From Neoroseomonas alkaliterrae (lineage in GTDB: Bacteria > Pseudomonadota > Alphaproteobacteria > Acetobacterales > Acetobacteraceae): 64,000 bases of DNA. The notes under the pieces are model-generated. The model searched no databases and had not been told where the DNA came from. It saw only the letters and a program-made list of their open reading frames with translations. A program made the translations under genes and the position numbers. The stretch lies in assembly GCF_014199195.1 (NCBI RefSeq), contig NZ_JACIJE010000007.1, positions 62,001-126,000 on the forward strand. The letters are read 5' to 3'. Shown in pieces: positions 28,078 through 36,674 of this stretch (position 1 is its first letter; the number at the start of each line of letters is the position of its first letter).

Positions 28078-29283
28078 ATGACGGAGCAGGCAGGGATGCA
28101 GCAGGACAGCGTCGGCGCCTTCGTGCCGGGGCCGAGGACCGAGCGCGCGGGCGCGAGCGAGGGGCCGCTCGCCGGCCTCACCTTCGCGGTGAAGGATCTC
28201 TACGACACCGCCGGCGACGTGACGGGCTACGGCAACCCGGACTGGGCGCGCACTCATCCGCCGGCGACCGCCGATGCGGCGGCGGTGACGGCGCTGCTCG
28301 AGGCCGGGGCGCGGCTGGTCGGCAAGACGAAGACGGTCGAACTGGCCTATGGCCTGACCGGGGAGAATGTCTGGCACGGCACGCCGCTCAACCCGGCCGC
28401 GCCGGACCGCTTCCCGGGCGGCTCCTCCTGCGGCTCGGCGGCGGCGGTGGCGGCGGGGCTCGCCGACATCGCCATGGGTTCGGACACCGGCGGCTCGGTG
28501 CGGATCCCGGCCTCCTATTGCGGCATCTACGGCATCCGCCCGTCCTGGGGCGCGGTGAGCCTGGTCGGCGCGATGCCGCTCGGCCCCTCCTACGACACCG
28601 CGGGCTGGTTTGCCGCCCGCGCGGCGGTGCTGCGCCGCGCCGGGGAGGTGCTGCTGCCGCCGGGTGGGGAGGGGCCGCTCGGCCCGCTGCTCAAGGTGCA
28701 GGAGGCCTGGGTGAATGCCGAGCCGGCGACGGCGGCGGCGCTGGCCGGCGGGCTCGAGGCGGCGGAGGCGGTGCTCGGCCCCGTGCTCTGCGTGCATGTC
28801 GCGCCCGAGGGGCTCGAGACCTTCTACGAACGTTTCCGCTGCGCCCAGGCGGCGGAGGCCTGGGCGAGCCTCGGCCCCTGGATCGAGGCGACGAACCCGG
28901 CCTTCGGCCCCGGCGTGAAGGAACGCTTCGCCGCGGCCAAGGCGATGGATCCCGCCAAGGCGGCGGCGGGCCGGGCCTTCCGCCGCGTGGTGCAGGCGCG
29001 GCTGCACCGGCTGCTGGGCGGCGGGGCGGTGCTGGTCTATCCCACCTCGCCCTTGCCGGCGCCGCTGCTGGGCGCGACCCAGGCCGAGCAGAACGCGGTG
29101 CGCGAGCGGACCATGGGCGTCACCGCGATCGCCGGCCTCGCCGGCCTGCCGGAGGTGACCATCCCGGCCGGGAAGGTGGAGGGCGCGCCGGTCGGGCTCT
29201 CGCTGGTGGCGGCGCCGGGGCGGGACCGCGCGCTGCTCGCGCTGGCCGAGAAGGTGGCCGCCGCGGCGGGGCTGCCGGCATGA
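28078..29283 (+). CDS. Amidase-signature family hydrolase
   Basis: A 401-residue amidase. The Ser-cisSer-Lys triad is visible: LTFAVKDLYD (Lys about 39), GGSSCGSAAAVAAG (cis-Ser about 119) and MGSDTGGSVRIPASYCGIYGIRP (nucleophile Ser about 142). Members hydrolyse carboxylic amides such as amino-acid amides or indole-acetamide; the short C-terminal part gives no substrate hint. The ATG at 28078 lacks a clear ribosome site; the ATG at 28096 has AGGCAGGG before it and may be the real start (395 residues). The stop overlaps the next start (ATGA), so it is co-translated with an acetyltransferase. Confidence 0.85.
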   Translation: MTEQAGMQQDSVGAFVPGPRTERAGASEGPLAGLTFAVKDLYDTAGDVTGYGNPDWARTHPPATADAAAVTALLEAGARLVGKTKTVELAYGLTGENVWHGTPLNPAAPDRFPGGSSCGSAAAVAAGLADIAMGSDTGGSVRIPASYCGIYGIRPSWGAVSLVGAMPLGPSYDTAGWFAARAAVLRRAGEVLLPPGGEGPLGPLLKVQEAWVNAEPATAAALAGGLEAAEAVLGPVLCVHVAPEGLETFYERFRCAQAAEAWASLGPWIEATNPAFGPGVKERFAAAKAMDPAKAAAGRAFRRVVQARLHRLLGGGAVLVYPTSPLPAPLLGATQAEQNAVRERTMGVTAIAGLAGLPEVTIPAGKVEGAPVGLSLVAAPGRDRALLALAEKVAAAAGLPA

Positions 29284-29807
29284 GCGTGACGGTGCGCGAC
29301 GCGACGGCGGCCGACCTGCCGGCCATCGCCGCGATCTACGGCCACCACGTCCTGCACGGCGCCGGGACCTTCGAGGAGGTGCCGCCGAGCGAGGCCGAGA
29401 TGGCCGGGCGCATGGCCGCGGTGCAGCAGGCGGGCTTCGCCTGGCTGGTGGCCACCGACGAGGCGGGCGCGGTGCTCGGCTACGGCTACTACGCGCCGTT
29501 CCGGCCACGCTCGGCCTATCGCTACACGGCCGAGAACTCGGTCTATGTGCGCGACGACATCCGCGGCCAGGGCGTGGGCAAGGCGCTGGTCGCGGAACTG
29601 CTCGCGCGGGCGGAGGCGAAGGGCATCCGCCAGATGGTCGCGGTGATCGGCGATTCCGAGAATGCCGGCTCGATCGGCCTGCATGCCTCGCTCGGCTTCC
29701 GGCAGGTGGGGGTGCTGAAGGCGGTGGGGCTGAAATTCGGCCGCTGGGTGGACGTGGTGCAGATGCAGAAGGCGCTGGGGGAGGGGGAGCGGACCCTGCC
29801 GGGCTGA
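29280..29807 (+). CDS. GNAT acetyltransferase, phosphinothricin/methionine-sulfoximine type
   Basis: A 175-residue GNAT enzyme. The N-terminal VRDATAADLPAIAAIYGHHVLHGAGTFEE (about 4-33), GYGYYAPFRPRSAYRYTAENSVYV (about 68-92), the acetyl-CoA loop IRGQGVGKALV (about 96-106) and SIGLHASLGFRQVGVLKAVGLKFGRWVDVVQMQ are typical of the Pat/MddA group, which acetylates phosphinothricin, methionine sulfoximine or similar amino-acid analogues, or simply amino acids. Translationally coupled to the amidase, which hints at joint metabolism of an amide-containing compound. Confidence 0.85.
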   Translation: MSVTVRDATAADLPAIAAIYGHHVLHGAGTFEEVPPSEAEMAGRMAAVQQAGFAWLVATDEAGAVLGYGYYAPFRPRSAYRYTAENSVYVRDDIRGQGVGKALVAELLARAEAKGIRQMVAVIGDSENAGSIGLHASLGFRQVGVLKAVGLKFGRWVDVVQMQKALGEGERTLPG

Positions 29808-29874
29808 GGCGCCGAGGCGCCGGTCCGCGCCTGCCTGCCCCCGGTGCGCGCGCATGCGCGGCAGCCCGCGTGGC

Positions 29875-30231
29875 TCAGCCGGCCCGGAAGCGCGCGCGCG
29901 TGACGGCATCCGCCTCGAGCGCCGCCGCGACCTCCTGACGCGCGGCGGGGGAGGCCGCGAGCACCGCGACGCGCGTGAACCACAGCCCCGGGTCGCGCGC
30001 CCGGGCCTGGAACAGCCGCCCGAGGGCAAGCGCCGCGGCGGGGCGGCCGGAACAGCAGGCGCATCCGAAGCGATGGAGCGGGCGCGGGGCGAAGCGCTCG
30101 GCCGCGGCGAAGCCCGTGCCCGGGTGCGCCCCATCGGTCAGCAGCGCCGCAGGCCCGCCGGTGCCGAGCCAGCCCGCCAGGGCCTCCGGGCCGGGCAGGA
30201 TCGAGACGGGGATGCGCGGGTCGCCTTCCAT
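29875..30231 (-). CDS. Small CxCC protein resembling a P-loop-less COG0523 (CobW-like) N-terminal domain
   Basis: A 118-residue protein. RIPVSILPGPEALAGWL (residues 6-22) lines up with the first strand and P-loop of COG0523 GTPases (RIPVTVITGFLGAGKTTLL), but the Walker A Gly-Lys-Thr residues are gone. The metal-binding CxCC motif is kept as GCACCSGR (about 56-63). It is followed by a helix and a segment ending EADAVTRARFRAG, which resembles the end of the COG0523 switch/helix region, where the protein stops. No GTPase activity is expected; metal (Zn or Co) binding is possible. It diverges from the ArsR-methyltransferase gene over a 43-base spacer holding a palindromic operator. This resemblance is my own reading and needs a profile search. 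Confidence 0.6.
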   Translation of the reverse strand: MEGDPRIPVSILPGPEALAGWLGTGGPAALLTDGAHPGTGFAAAERFAPRPLHRFGCACCSGRPAAALALGRLFQARARDPGLWFTRVAVLAASPAARQEVAAALEADAVTRARFRAG

Positions 30232-30241
30232 CGGATGCTGG

Positions 30242-30261
30242 ACATAATGATATCTTTATGT
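30242..30261. promoter_or_regulatory. 20-bp near-perfect palindromic operator
   Basis: ACATAATGATATCTTTATGT, with nine of ten positions symmetric, lies between the divergent CxCC gene and the ArsR-methyltransferase gene and stands out as AT-rich in very GC-rich DNA. ArsR-family dimers bind such palindromes, and methionine-cycle regulators of the SahR type use AT-rich motifs of this kind. It overlaps the earliest possible start codon of the regulator, so binding would repress both genes and metH. Confidence 0.7.
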
Positions 30262-30274
30262 GATGGAAAGACCC

Positions 30275-31213
30275 ATGGATCACCTCCTGGCCCAGCTCCG
30301 CGCCGCCGCCGAGCCCACCCGGCTGCGCCTGCTCGCGCTCTGCGCGCGCGGGGCATGGTGCGTGAGCGACCTCGTGGCCATCCTCGGCCAGTCGCAGCCG
30401 CGCCTGTCGCGCCACCTCAGGCTGCTGGTCGAGGCCGGGCTTCTCGTCCGCACGCCCGAGGGCGCCAATGCCTGGTTCCAGGTGCCGGGCGATGCCGACC
30501 TCGCGCGGCAGATCCTCGCCCGCCTGCCCGAGGACGACCCTCTGCTCGCCGCCGACCGTCGCGCCGCCGCGCGGCTCGCCGCCGAGCGCGCGCGGGCGGC
30601 CTCCGAATCCTTCCGCCGTCACGGCGCCGACTGGGACGAGATGCGCGCCCTCGGCCTCGACGGGGCGGGGATCGAGGCGGCGCTGCTCGCCGCCCTGCCC
30701 CAGCGCATCGGCCGGCTGCTGGATATCGGCTGCGGCACGGGCGGGCTGCTCGAGCGCCTCGCGCCCCGGCTCGAGGAGGGGCTCGGCGTGGATGCCTCGC
30801 GCGAGATGCTGGCGCTGGCGCGCACGCGCCTGGCCGAGCGCGGCCTGTCGCATGTCTCGGTGCGGCAGGCGGACATGTATCGCCTCGCCCTGCCCGATGC
30901 CGCCTTCGATGCGGTCACGCTGCAGATGGTGCTGCACTACGCCGAGGATCCGGCCGCCGCGCTGGCCGAGGCGTGCCGCGTGCTCAGGCCCGGCGGCGTG
31001 CTGGCGATCGTGGATCTCGCGCCGCACCAGCGCGCCGAGCTGCTCGGCGCGCATGCCCATCGCTGGCCGGGCTTCGACGATGCCGCGATCGCCGGCTGGC
31101 TCGGTGCTGCGGGCTGCGTGCCGTCGCGCTCGGCCACCGTGCCGGGGGCGCTCGATGTCCGCCTGTGGGTCGCGGAGCGCAAGCCCCGGCCCGTTTCCGT
31201 CCTGACCTTCTGA
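30275..31213 (+). CDS. ArsR-family regulator fused to a SAM-dependent methyltransferase domain
   Basis: About 312 residues. Residues 1-85 form a winged helix (LRAAAEPTRLRLLALCARGAWCVSDLVAILGQSQPRLSRHLRLLVEAGLLVRTPEG). The C-terminal part from about residue 140 is a class I methyltransferase: LLDIGCGTGGLLERLAPRL binds SAM/SAH, then GVDASREML and LPDAAFDAVTLQMVLHYAEDP. No metal-sensing cysteine pair of ArsR type is seen in the DNA-binding helix. Such fusions next to metH or ahcY are typical of SahR-like regulators, which respond to S-adenosylhomocysteine. The ATG at 30275 is chosen; ATG at 30263 is also possible. metH starts 10 bases after the stop. Confidence 0.85.
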   Translation: MDHLLAQLRAAAEPTRLRLLALCARGAWCVSDLVAILGQSQPRLSRHLRLLVEAGLLVRTPEGANAWFQVPGDADLARQILARLPEDDPLLAADRRAAARLAAERARAASESFRRHGADWDEMRALGLDGAGIEAALLAALPQRIGRLLDIGCGTGGLLERLAPRLEEGLGVDASREMLALARTRLAERGLSHVSVRQADMYRLALPDAAFDAVTLQMVLHYAEDPAAALAEACRVLRPGGVLAIVDLAPHQRAELLGAHAHRWPGFDDAAIAGWLGAAGCVPSRSATVPGALDVRLWVAERKPRPVSVLTF

Positions 31214-31223
31214 GGTTCCGATC

Positions 31224-34200
31224 ATGTCCCGCCCGCATCTGCTCGACGCCCTGCGTGACCGCGTGCTGCTGTGCGACGGCGGCATGGGCAGCCGCGTGCA
31301 GGTGATGGACCTCGACGTCGAGCGCGACTTCTGGGGCAAGGAGAACTGCACCGACGTGCTCGTGCTCTCCCGCCCCGACGTGGTGCGCGAGATCCATCGC
31401 GGCTACTACGAGGCCGGCGCCGACATGGTGCTGACCAACACCTTCGGCGGCTCGCCCGTCACGCTTGGCGAGTTCGAGCTCGAGGACCGTGCCTTCGAGC
31501 TGAACAGGCGGGCGGTCGAGTTGGCGCGCGAGGCGGCGGAAGGCTTCGCCGACGGGCGCCACCGCTGGGTGGTGGGCGACATCGGGCCGGGGACGAAGCT
31601 GCCCTCGCTCGGCACCATCGCCTATGACGAGCTGGAGGCCGCGCTCACCGTGCAGTGCCGCGGCCTGATCGCGGGCGGCGCGGATGCGCTGCTGACCGAG
31701 ACGAACCAGGACACGCTCTTCATCAAGGCCGCCGTCAACGCGGCGAAGATCGCGCGCGCCGAGGCGAAGTCCGACATCCCGATCTTCGTGCAGGTGACGG
31801 TGGAGACGACGGGCACGCTGCTGGTCGGCCCCGATATCGGCGCGGCTGCGGCGGTGGTGCACGCGCTCGACGTGCCGCTGATGGGGCTGAACTGCGCGAC
31901 GGGGCCGCAGGAGATGGCCGAGCATGTGCGCTGGCTGTCGCAGAACTGGCCGGGGCTGCTCTCCTGCCAGCCCAATGCCGGGCTGCCGGAACTGGTGGAC
32001 GGCCGCACGCATTATCCGCTGGGCGCGGAGGAACTCGCCACCTGGATGGAGCGCTTCGTCACCGAGGACGGGCTGAACCTGATCGGCGGCTGCTGTGGCA
32101 CCTCGACGCCGCATATCCGGGCGCTGGATGCGATGCTGCGCCGCCTCGGCGGCGCGGTGGCGCGGCCCGTGCCGGTGGCGCGCAAGGCGGTGTGGGTGCC
32201 CTCCGTCGCCTCGCTCTATTCCGCCGTGCCGCTGCGCCAGGAGAACGCCTATTTCTCCATCGGCGAGCGCTGCAACGCCAACGGATCGAAGGCCTGGCGC
32301 GAACGCCAGGCGGCCGGGGACTGGGACGGCTGCGTGGCGATGGGCCGCGAGCAGGTGGCCGAGGGCTCGAACAGCCTCGACATCTGCACCGCCTTCGTCG
32401 GCCGCGACGAGATGGCCGAGATGAACGAGGTGATCAGGCGCTTCACCTCCTCGGTGAACGCGCCGCTGGTCATCGATTCCACCGAGACCCCGGTGATCGA
32501 GGCGGCGCTGAAGCTGCATGGCGGCAAGCCGATCATCAACTCGATCAACTTCGAGGACGGGGAGAAGCACGCGCATGACCGCATGCTCCTCGCGAAGAAG
32601 TTCGGCGCCGCGGTCATCGCGCTGACCATCGACGAGCAGGGCATGGCCAAGACGGCCGAGGACAAGCTGCGCATCGCCCGCCGCCTCGTGGATTTCGCCT
32701 GCAACCGGCACGGCCTGCCGCAATCCGACCTGATGATCGACCCGCTGACCTTCACCATCGCCACCGGCAACGAGGACGACCGCAAGCTCGGCCTGTGGAC
32801 GCTGGAGGGCATCCGCATGATCCGGGAGGAATTCCCGGACATCCAGATCATCCTCGGCCTGTCGAACATCTCCTTCGGCCTCAATCCGGCCGCGCGGCAC
32901 GTGCTGAACAGCGTCTTCCTCGACCATGCGGTGAAGGCGGGCATGACCGGCGCGATCGTGCATGTGTCCAAGATCAAGCCGCTGCACCAGATCCCGCCCG
33001 AGGAGGTGAAGGTCGCCGAGGACCTGATCTTCGACCGCCGCTCCGAGGGCTACGACCCGCTGCAGAAGATGCTGGAGATCTTCGCCGGCCGGAAGGCGGC
33101 GGATGCGGGGGCGAGGAAGCGGGCCGAGACGGTGGAAGGCCGGCTCAAGGACCGCATCGTGGACGGCGACCGCAAGGGCCTCGACGAGGATCTGGCCGAG
33201 GCGCTGGCCAAGGGCATCGCGCCGCTCTCCATCATCAACGACATCCTGCTCGACGGGATGAAGGTGGTGGGCGAGCTGTTCGGCGCGGGCAAGATGCAGC
33301 TTCCCTTCGTGCTGCAGTCGGCCGAGACGATGAAGGCGGCCGTCGCCTATCTCGAACCCCACATGGAGCGCGTGGAGGGGCAGGAGAAGGGCACCATCGT
33401 GCTCGCCACCGTGAAGGGGGACGTGCACGACATCGGCAAGAACCTCGTGGACATCATCCTCACCAACAACGGCTACAAGGTGGTCAATCTCGGCATCAAG
33501 GTGCCGCTCGCGGACATGGTGGCCGCCGCCAAGGAGCACCGCGCGCATGCCATCGGCATGTCCGGGCTGCTGGTGAAGTCCACCGTCGTGATGCGCGAGA
33601 ATCTCGAGGAGATGTCGCGCATCGGCCTCGACGTGCCGGTACTGCTCGGCGGCGCGGCGCTGACGCGCAACTATGTCGAGGAGGATTGCGTGAAGGCCTA
33701 TGCCTGCGGGCGCGTCGCCTATGCGCGCGACGCCTTCGACGGGCTGCACCTGATGGACAAGGTGGTCGGCAACGGCTTCGACGACTACCTCGCGGCGCTG
33801 CAGGCCAAGCGCGCGGGCAAGGCCCGCAACGAGAAGCGCGTGCTGGGCCAGGCGGACCCGCGCGGCTTCGCGCCGGTGGACGTGAACTATGCGCAGGCGC
33901 GCCGCCGCCGCCTCACGGCCGGGCAGGCCGTGCCGGTCCCGCCCTTCTGGGGCGCGCGGGTGATGGAGGCGGCGCCCAAGGCCATCGTGCCCTTCATCAA
34001 CGAGCGCAGCCTCTACCAGTTCCAGTGGGGTTTCCGGAAGCAGGGCCGCAGCCTCGAGGACTTCCTCGGCTGGGCGAAGCAGGAGCTGCGCCCGGTTCTC
34101 AAGCGCATGCTGGCGCTGACCGAGGAGCAGGACATCCTCAAGCCGCAGGCGATCTACGGCTACTGGAAATGCGCGGGCCAGGGCAACGACCTGATCCTCT

Positions 34201-34724
34201 TCGAGCAGGACGGCATCACCGAGGCCTGCCGCTTCACCCTGCCGCGCCAGCCCAAGGAGGACGGCGAATGCATCGCCGATTTCGTGCGCGACGTGGAGGA
34301 TGGGCCGGAACGGCGCGACGTGATCGGGCTGCAGGTGGTCACGGTGGGGCAGAAGGCCTCCGACGTGGCGCGGGAATGGTTCGAGGACAACCGCTACCAG
34401 GACTACCTCTACCTGCACGGCCTGTCGGTCGAGATGGCCGAGGCCATGGCGGAATACGTCCACAAGCGCATCCGGGCCGAATGGGGCTTCGCGGCCGAGG
34501 ACGACCGCGACATCGACCGGATGCTCCAGCAGGGCTATCGCGGCGGGCGCTATTCCTTCGGCTATCCCGCCTGCCCGCGGCTCGAGGACCAGGAGCCGCT
34601 GCTGCGCCTGCTGGGGGCGGAGCGGATCGGGGTTTCGATCAGCGACGAGTGGCAGTTGCACCCCGAGCAATCCACCAGCGCGATCGTGCTGCACCACCCG
34701 AAGGCGAAGTACTTCTCCGTCTAG
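31224..34724 (+). CDS. metH: Cobalamin-dependent methionine synthase
   Basis: A full-length 1166-residue MetH that transfers the methyl of 5-methyltetrahydrofolate through cobalamin to homocysteine. Modules in order: homocysteine domain with Zn ligands C224 (LNCATGP) and C290/C291 (GGCCGTS); pterin domain (GERCNANGSKAWRE to LGLSNISFGLNP, about 345-560); cobalamin cap and binding domain with DVHDIGKN (axial His735); and a SAM-activation domain ending near FGYPACPRLEDQ. All four modules look intact, so it can be reactivated in one polypeptide. It is coupled to the ArsR-methyltransferase gene and is followed by CDF, tonB and an adenosyltransferase gene. Confidence 0.97.
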   Translation: MSRPHLLDALRDRVLLCDGGMGSRVQVMDLDVERDFWGKENCTDVLVLSRPDVVREIHRGYYEAGADMVLTNTFGGSPVTLGEFELEDRAFELNRRAVELAREAAEGFADGRHRWVVGDIGPGTKLPSLGTIAYDELEAALTVQCRGLIAGGADALLTETNQDTLFIKAAVNAAKIARAEAKSDIPIFVQVTVETTGTLLVGPDIGAAAAVVHALDVPLMGLNCATGPQEMAEHVRWLSQNWPGLLSCQPNAGLPELVDGRTHYPLGAEELATWMERFVTEDGLNLIGGCCGTSTPHIRALDAMLRRLGGAVARPVPVARKAVWVPSVASLYSAVPLRQENAYFSIGERCNANGSKAWRERQAAGDWDGCVAMGREQVAEGSNSLDICTAFVGRDEMAEMNEVIRRFTSSVNAPLVIDSTETPVIEAALKLHGGKPIINSINFEDGEKHAHDRMLLAKKFGAAVIALTIDEQGMAKTAEDKLRIARRLVDFACNRHGLPQSDLMIDPLTFTIATGNEDDRKLGLWTLEGIRMIREEFPDIQIILGLSNISFGLNPAARHVLNSVFLDHAVKAGMTGAIVHVSKIKPLHQIPPEEVKVAEDLIFDRRSEGYDPLQKMLEIFAGRKAADAGARKRAETVEGRLKDRIVDGDRKGLDEDLAEALAKGIAPLSIINDILLDGMKVVGELFGAGKMQLPFVLQSAETMKAAVAYLEPHMERVEGQEKGTIVLATVKGDVHDIGKNLVDIILTNNGYKVVNLGIKVPLADMVAAAKEHRAHAIGMSGLLVKSTVVMRENLEEMSRIGLDVPVLLGGAALTRNYVEEDCVKAYACGRVAYARDAFDGLHLMDKVVGNGFDDYLAALQAKRAGKARNEKRVLGQADPRGFAPVDVNYAQARRRRLTAGQAVPVPPFWGARVMEAAPKAIVPFINERSLYQFQWGFRKQGRSLEDFLGWAKQELRPVLKRMLALTEEQDILKPQAIYGYWKCAGQGNDLILFEQDGITEACRFTLPRQPKEDGECIADFVRDVEDGPERRDVIGLQVVTVGQKASDVAREWFEDNRYQDYLYLHGLSVEMAEAMAEYVHKRIRAEWGFAAEDDRDIDRMLQQGYRGGRYSFGYPACPRLEDQEPLLRLLGAERIGVSISDEWQLHPEQSTSAIVLHHPKAKYFSV

Positions 34725-34747
34725 CCGCGCGAGGCTAAACCCCGGCC

Positions 34748-35650
34748 ATGACGGAAGGTAGGCCCGGCCCTGCCACGCGGCTCGCCATGGCCAGCGTGGC
34801 GGTGGCCATCGCGGTGCTCGGGATGAAGGCGGTCGCCTGGTGGTTGACCGGCAGCGTGGCGCTGTTCGCCGATGCGCTCGAGAGCGTGGTGAACGTCGCC
34901 GCGGCGCTCGCCGCGCTCGCGGCCGTGCGCTACTCCGCCCTGCCGGCCGACGCGAACCATCCCTATGGCCACGCCAAGGCGGAGTATTTCTCCGCCGTGC
35001 TGGAAGGCGTGCTCATCGTCGTCGCGGCGCTGCTCATCCTGCGCGAGGCGTGGGGCGCGCTGCTCGCGCCGCGGATGCCGGAACAGCCGGGGCTCGGCCT
35101 TGCCGTCTCGGCCATCGCCTCGGCGGTGAACGCGGCCTGGGCGATGCTGCTGATGCGGCGCGGGCGGGCCCTGCGCTCGCCGGCGCTGCTCGCCGATGCG
35201 CGCCACCTGTGGTCGGATGTGGTCACCTCGGTGGGCGTTATCGCGGGCGTGGGGCTGGTGGTCGCGACCGGCATCCTGTGGTTCGACCCGCTGCTCGCGG
35301 CGCTGACGGCGGCGAACATCCTGTGGTCCGGCTTCCGCCTGCTGCGCGAGAGCGTGGGCGGGCTGATGGACGAGGCGGTGCCGCCCGCGACCATGGAGCG
35401 CATCCGCCGCATCGTCGCGGCCGAGGCGACGGGCGCGATCGAGGCGCACGACCTGCGCTCGCGCCATGCCGGGCGTTTCACCTTCCTCGAATTCCACCTC
35501 GTCGTGCCGGGTGCGATGACGGTGCGCGAGAGCCACGACATCTGCGACCGCATCGAGGCGGCGCTGAAGGCCGAACTGAGCGGCGCGGTCATCACCATCC
35601 ATGTCGAGCCCGAGGGCAAGGCGAAGCAGACCGGGGTGCCGGTCCTGTGA
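34748..35650 (+). CDS. Cation diffusion facilitator (CDF) metal transporter
   Basis: A 300-residue inner-membrane proton-coupled metal exporter with six helices and a C-terminal ferredoxin-like domain (EAHDLRSRHAGRFTFLEFHLVVPGAMTVRESHDICDRIEAALK, about 230-275). Metal-site residues are ALFADALESVVN in helix 2 and ADARHLWSDVVTS in helix 5, i.e. an acidic helix-2 site and HxxxD in helix 5. The metal could be Zn, Fe, Mn or Co and cannot be fixed from this. Position between metH and tonB within a cobalamin locus makes cobalt or zinc balance a fair guess. The ribosome site is weak. Confidence 0.85.
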   Translation: MTEGRPGPATRLAMASVAVAIAVLGMKAVAWWLTGSVALFADALESVVNVAAALAALAAVRYSALPADANHPYGHAKAEYFSAVLEGVLIVVAALLILREAWGALLAPRMPEQPGLGLAVSAIASAVNAAWAMLLMRRGRALRSPALLADARHLWSDVVTSVGVIAGVGLVVATGILWFDPLLAALTAANILWSGFRLLRESVGGLMDEAVPPATMERIRRIVAAEATGAIEAHDLRSRHAGRFTFLEFHLVVPGAMTVRESHDICDRIEAALKAELSGAVITIHVEPEGKAKQTGVPVL

Positions 35651-36612
35651 CGCCGCCGCCGCGCGCGCCGCACCGCGCCGGCACGCGCCCCGCCTCCGGC
35701 TTCGCGGCCTTCCTCGCGGGCTCGGCGGTGCTGCACGCGGCGGCGGTCGCGGCCGTGCTCTACTGGCCGGAGGGGCGGCGGCTGGAGGAGCCCCAGGCTG
35801 GGGACGGGCTCGCGCTGGTCTTCGCGGATGTGGCGGGCATGGCCCCCTCCGCGCCGGCCGGGGGCGGGCCGGGCGCGGATGTGCCGGCGCCGCCCGTGCC
35901 GCCGCCGGTCGCCATGCCTGAGGCGACGCCGCAGCCCCCGCCGCCGCCTGAGGTCGCGGCGCCCGCCCCGCCCCTTCCCCCGCCGCCACCCGAACCGCCC
36001 AACCGTCCGGCACAAGCGTCTCCGCCCCCCACGCCCGCGGCCGCGCTGCCGGCGCCGCCCGAGGCCCCGGCGCAGGCGCTGCCTGCCGTGCCGGAGCCCG
36101 AACCGCCTGCCGAAGCCGCGCCGGAGCGCGAAGCGGCCGAGCCGCCGCCGCCCCCGGTACCCGAAGCCCCGCCACCTGCCGAGCCACCGGCCCGGCGCCT
36201 CGCCGCGCAGCCCGTCCCGCCGCGGCCGCCGCCGGCGCCGCGCGGCGGTGGCGTCAATCTCGGCGCGGGCATCGGCGCCATGGCGGATGCACGGATCGGC
36301 GCGGAGGCGATCGGCGCCGTCGTGCCGCCCGGCGCGGATGCCGGGCACCGCAACGAGCCGCCGGACTACCCGCCCGAGAGCCGCCGGCGCGGGGAGGAGG
36401 GCAGCGTGCGCGTCTCCCTGCGCGTCGGGCCGGATGGCCGCGTGCAGGCGGTGGAGGTGCTGGAATCCTCCGGCCATCCCGCGCTCGACCGCGCAGCGGT
36501 CGAGGCGGTGCGGCGCTGGCGCTTCCGCCCCGCCACCCAGGCGGGCCTGCCGGTCGCGGCCACGATGCAGACGGCGGTGCATTTCCGCCTCACCGAGGAA
36601 CGGCGGCGCTGA
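35647..36612 (+). CDS. tonB: TonB energy-transducing protein
   Basis: A 321-residue protein that transmits proton motive force from ExbBD to outer-membrane receptors. It starts with GTG overlapping the CDF stop (GTGA). It has one N-terminal membrane anchor (ASGFAAFLAGSAVLHAAAVAAVLYW), a long Pro/Ala/Glu-rich periplasmic linker (about 60-215), and a C-terminal TonB domain with YPPESRRRGEEGSVRVSLRV, SSGHPALDRAAVEAVRRWRFRPA. exbB and exbD are not in view. Neighbouring pduO and the btuB receptor suggest that it is the dedicated TonB for corrinoid uptake. Confidence 0.9.
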   Translation: MTPPPRAPHRAGTRPASGFAAFLAGSAVLHAAAVAAVLYWPEGRRLEEPQAGDGLALVFADVAGMAPSAPAGGGPGADVPAPPVPPPVAMPEATPQPPPPPEVAAPAPPLPPPPPEPPNRPAQASPPPTPAAALPAPPEAPAQALPAVPEPEPPAEAAPEREAAEPPPPPVPEAPPPAEPPARRLAAQPVPPRPPPAPRGGGVNLGAGIGAMADARIGAEAIGAVVPPGADAGHRNEPPDYPPESRRRGEEGSVRVSLRVGPDGRVQAVEVLESSGHPALDRAAVEAVRRWRFRPATQAGLPVAATMQTAVHFRLTEERRR

Positions 36613-36674
36613 TGCGCGGCTTGCGGCCGCGCCGCGGCGCCCCATAACGCCGCCATGCAAGGGGGTTGAGGACG

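Noticed and set aside
30232..31223. SAM or SAH riboswitch upstream of metH
   Set aside because: Spacers are only 43 and 10 bases and hold a palindromic protein operator; no room for an aptamer.
30984..34697. A 1237-codon minus-strand frame opposite metH
   Set aside because: metH on the plus strand has every domain motif in frame; the reverse product is shadow.
35900..36240. CCG-rich tandem repeat in tonB as a separate repeat feature
   Set aside because: It is the coding sequence of the proline-rich TonB linker, not an independent repeat.
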